Assembly: GCA_016293845.1 (NCBI GenBank)
Contig: JAEDDH010000012.1
Span: 39,495-103,494 of the forward strand
DNA length: 64,000 bases
Source: Bacteroidales bacterium
GTDB taxonomy: Bacteria > Bacteroidota > Bacteroidia > Bacteroidales > UBA3824
Reading direction: 5' to 3'
Of this stretch, positions 62,068 through 64,000 are shown one piece after another (the stretch's first letter is position 1; every line of letters begins with the position of its first letter). Position numbers and translations under genes: made by a program. The notes below the pieces were generated by a model. That model did no database searches. It worked only from the letters and a program-made list of their open reading frames with translations, and had not been told where the DNA came from.

Positions 62068-62999
62068 AACCTTGTAGTTTGTTGAGTAGTAAGTACGTTT
62101 TTCTGAGCTATGCGTAATTTTGCGCTACGTGAGCGCGAATTGAGAACGAGTTCTTGTTCTGAAGGGGTTATTACCTTGCGGTTGACAGCGGTGAAGGGTG
62201 CGATGATGTTTCCGTATACGTCTTTTTGTTCTATTCCTTGTATGTTGCCCGCTTTGATATAGTTTTTTACTGGACGGTCTTCGAGCGAATGATATGTCAT
62301 TATCACAAGTCGCCCGTTGTCTGCCATGGCCTCGGCGGTGGATAGAAGAAACTCTTCGAGCGCGTCGATTTCGCCGTTAACTTCAATGCGGATAGCTTGA
62401 AAGAGAGTTGCGAGATATTTGTTTCCGCTGTGGGCAGGTATGCAGTCGCCGGCGGCTTCGATGAGGTCGGCTGTGGTGGCAAGCGGTTTCTTGGCGCGGT
62501 AAGATGCTATGTTTTGAGCAAGTTTCCACGCGTTTTTGATTTCTCCGTACTCAATAAAAACGTTTTTGAGCTGTTCGGGCGAATATGTGTTGACAAGCGA
62601 TGCGGCAGAAAAATCGGCGTTTTGGTTCATACGCATATCTAATGGCGCGTTTTCAAAACGGAACGAAAATCCGCGGCTTTCGTCGTCGAAATGATGGCTC
62701 GAAACTCCAAGGTCGGCTAAAATGCCGTCTGCCTTAACTCCTTCTAATTGCAGAAAATTTGCAAAATATTTAAAATTGGTCTGGTATAATGTGATTCTTT
62801 TATCGTTGGGAAGATTTTTAGCAGCCTCGGCATCTTGGTCGAAAGCAATTAAACGGCCTTTGTTGCTCAGGTGCTGTAAGATAGCCTTAGAATGGCCTCC
62901 TCCGCCAAAAGTAACGTCAACATAAATGCCGTCGGGGTTGATATTCAGCCCTTCGATGCACTCTTGCAGCATTACCGGTATGTGATAGTCAGTGTCCAT
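62064..62999 (-). CDS. rsmH: 16S rRNA m4C1402 methyltransferase RsmH (MraW)
   Basis: SAM-dependent enzyme of 311 residues. It opens YHIPVMLQECIEGL, has the SAM loop YVDVTFGGGGHSKAIL, GILADLGVSSHHFDDESRGFSFR and the conserved TYHSLEDRPVKNYI near the C terminus. It modifies C1402 of 16S rRNA. Placed between mraZ and ftsL as in most dcw clusters. Confidence 0.98.
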   Translation of the reverse strand: MDTDYHIPVMLQECIEGLNINPDGIYVDVTFGGGGHSKAILQHLSNKGRLIAFDQDAEAAKNLPNDKRITLYQTNFKYFANFLQLEGVKADGILADLGVSSHHFDDESRGFSFRFENAPLDMRMNQNADFSAASLVNTYSPEQLKNVFIEYGEIKNAWKLAQNIASYRAKKPLATTADLIEAAGDCIPAHSGNKYLATLFQAIRIEVNGEIDALEEFLLSTAEAMADNGRLVIMTYHSLEDRPVKNYIKAGNIQGIEQKDVYGNIIAPFTAVNRKVITPSEQELVLNSRSRSAKLRIAQKNVLTTQQTTRL

Positions 63000-63041
63000 T
63001 CTAAAAATTGGTTAATTAATATTGTGCAAATGTAAAAAATA

Positions 63042-63500
63042 TTATATTTCATTTAAGTTTCCAAGTATTTTTTCTGCTAAAAGTGCAAAATTTTCGGCAG
63101 ATGGATGACTTTTTTCATATTCTTCCTTCGACCAGATTTCTATTTTTGTATCCAGACCTATAATGCAGATGTCGTTTTGTAGGTTGACAGCCTGCACAAG
63201 TCTTTTAGGAATCACCATTCTATTGTTGGAATCTAAAGCACATTCTGCGGTATCTTTAAAAAATTCGCGCAAGAAAATATTGTGCTGACGGTTGAAAGGG
63301 TTTAGATTCTTGCGGACGGTTTCCACTTGACGTTCCCATTCGCTTTTGGTGAAGACGGTGAGGCAGGGTTCGTAAATGTCTTTTTTGATGATAAAGGCTG
63401 CCTGTCCTTCTTCTCCGGCTTGCTGCAGCAGCGCGGCGGGGAAGAGGAATCTGCCTTTGGCATCGAGCTTTACGTCAAAATCTCCTGTAAAAACCGTCAT
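63042..63500 (-). CDS. mraZ: Transcriptional regulator MraZ
   Basis: DNA-binding protein of 152 residues made of two SpoVT-AbrB-like swapped-hairpin repeats. The first signature is DVKLDAKGRFLFPAAL and the second CALDSNNRMVIPKRLVQAV. It controls the dcw operon by binding repeats near the promoter; three such boxes are seen upstream. ATG at 63500 (MTVFTGDF) is chosen; a frame seven codons longer overlaps the expected transcript start. First gene of the leftward dcw operon. Confidence 0.95.
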   Translation of the reverse strand: MTVFTGDFDVKLDAKGRFLFPAALLQQAGEEGQAAFIIKKDIYEPCLTVFTKSEWERQVETVRKNLNPFNRQHNIFLREFFKDTAECALDSNNRMVIPKRLVQAVNLQNDICIIGLDTKIEIWSKEEYEKSHPSAENFALLAEKILGNLNEI

Positions 63501-63525
63501 CGTTTTTTGCTTTAAATTCACAATC

Positions 63526-63556
63526 CAAAATTAGGCTGTTATTTTGAATTATGCAA
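63526..63556 (-). promoter_or_regulatory. dcw operon promoter
   Basis: Leftward TTGC (63556-63553) and TAATTTTG (63533-63526) with 20 bases between TTG and TA. Transcription should start near 63520, about 20 bases before mraZ. Confidence 0.75.
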
Positions 63557-63582
63557 CCACTTCTTGCCACTTTTTGCCACTT
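63557..63582 (-). promoter_or_regulatory. MraZ operator: three AAGTGG boxes at 10-bp spacing
   Basis: Leftward, AAGTGG occurs at 63582-63577, 63572-63567 and 63562-63557, exactly 10 bases apart, the last abutting the -33 element. MraZ is known to bind such directly repeated boxes one helical turn apart; the G-rich core fits other phyla. MraZ bound here would overlap the promoter and repress the operon. Confidence 0.75.
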
Positions 63583-63608
63583 TCCGCCTTCAATTTTTGC
63601 ACAACTAT

Positions 63609-63628
63609 TGTGGATAAGTTGTGGATAA
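63609..63628. promoter_or_regulatory. Two perfect DnaA boxes upstream of mraZ
   Basis: TGTGGATAA occurs at 63609-63617 and 63620-63628 (TTATCCACA on the other strand), matching the DnaA consensus exactly and 11 bases apart. A third, TGTTGATAA with one mismatch, lies at 63675-63683. AT-rich DNA follows. Confidence 0.65.
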
Positions 63629-63764
63629 TGTGCTGCAACTTGTTTTATGATAATATTTTGTGCTGTAGACAGGGTGTTGATAACCATGTTGTTTACCTTG
63701 GCGTTGCTGTTTATTTAACACCTTTATATAATATATGTATCAAAATGCGGAAGTTTATAAAAAA

Positions 63765-64000
63765 GGCTGCACGGATGGTTCCGCAAAAAAAGAAACGCTC
63801 GTGCAAGGCCGCACGGATGGTTCCGCAAAAAAAGAAACGCTCGTGCAAGGCTGCACGGATGGTTCCGCAAAAAAAGAAACGCTCGTGCAAGGCTTCACGG
63901 GTAGTTCCGCAAAAAAAGAAACGCTCGTGCAAGGCTGCACGGGTAGTTCCGCAAAAAAAGAAACGCTCGTGCAAGGCTTCACGGGTAGTTCCGCAAAAAA
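63765..64000. repeat. 42-bp tandem repeat array running off the window
   Basis: At least 5.6 copies of a 42-bp unit begin at 63765, 63807, 63849, 63891, 63933 and 63975. Each unit runs GGCTGCACGGATGGTTCCGC, seven A, then GAAACGCTCGTGCAA, with few changes (GGC[TC][GT]CACGG, GATGG/GGTAG). CGTGCA and TGCACG around AGGC form a stem at most junctions. Because 42 is a multiple of three the minus strand stays open as a 14-residue repeat in more than one frame; this is taken as a by-product, not a gene. Confidence 0.9.

Noticed and set aside
63711..63982. Two overlapping minus-strand frames with a repeated HERFFFCGT peptide
   Set aside because: Open only because the repeat length is a multiple of three; no start context, and both frames are equally open.
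63765..64000. Possible CRISPR array
   Set aside because: The 42-bp units are directly adjacent with no unique spacers, and no cas genes are present.
1..64000. tRNA, rRNA or riboswitch genes
   Set aside because: Intergenic gaps were scanned for cloverleaf ends, CCA-proximal T-loop patterns and long conserved leaders; none was convincing.

Overview
The window is chromosomal DNA from a member of the Bacteroidetes, most likely Bacteroidales. Evidence: promoters fit the Bacteroidetes pattern (TTTG, about 20 bases, then TAnnTTTG) and Shine-Dalgarno sequences are largely absent. There is a complete dcw cell-wall/division cluster in the order mraZ-rsmH-ftsL-ftsI-murE-mraY-murD-ftsW-murG-murC-ftsQ-ftsA-ftsZ. 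Typical families of the phylum are present (OstA-like/LptF LPS export, glycine-lipid acyltransferases, DUF4924, PSP1, HerA-like DUF853). No rRNA, tRNA, CRISPR array, prophage or complete insertion sequence was seen.

Left part (1-15.3 kb): a DUF4143-type AAA ATPase flanked by short hairpin repeats, an orphan TrpB2-type tryptophan synthase beta chain, a sodium/solute symporter with an overlapping family 2 glycosyltransferase, holB, a PSP1-domain protein, and an acyltransferase / ketoacyl synthase / chain-length-factor-like trio resembling a piece of an aryl-polyene (flexirubin-type) locus. This trio runs into decayed DNA. A small EamA-like transporter, a secreted C1 peptidase and grpE-dnaJ follow.

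Middle (15.3-35 kb): a methyl-accepting chemotaxis protein with no che genes nearby; the broken tail of a DUF4625-like gene; then a long leftward operon. From its promoter the operon reads glsA-like, glsB-like, LptF/G permease, ribBA, OstA-like protein, small lipoprotein, LysM-M23 peptidase, Na/Pi cotransporter. Next come an etfB-etfA-acyl-CoA dehydrogenase operon, an 850-base gene-poor stretch, a frameshifted helical protein gene, an Rpn-type nuclease gene and glutamate dehydrogenase.

Right part (35-64 kb): secreted/DUF4924 proteins, two tandem SUMF1-fold secreted proteins lacking the FGE catalytic cysteines, a HerA-like ATPase, and a signalling locus. That locus holds a double-domain SiaB-like kinase, SiaC, a PAS histidine kinase, and a TPR-PAS kinase whose phospho-acceptor His is replaced by Gln. 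The leftward dcw cluster follows. It has an extra lipoprotein gene between murG and murC, and three 10-bp-spaced MraZ-type boxes and DnaA boxes upstream of mraZ. The window ends inside a 42-bp tandem repeat array.

The main candidate for an undescribed system is the SiaB-SiaB/SiaC plus kinase/pseudokinase locus directly behind ftsZ (39985-46766). The lipoprotein inserted in the dcw cluster and the hairpin repeats that carry promoter elements around the AAA ATPase are also worth attention.
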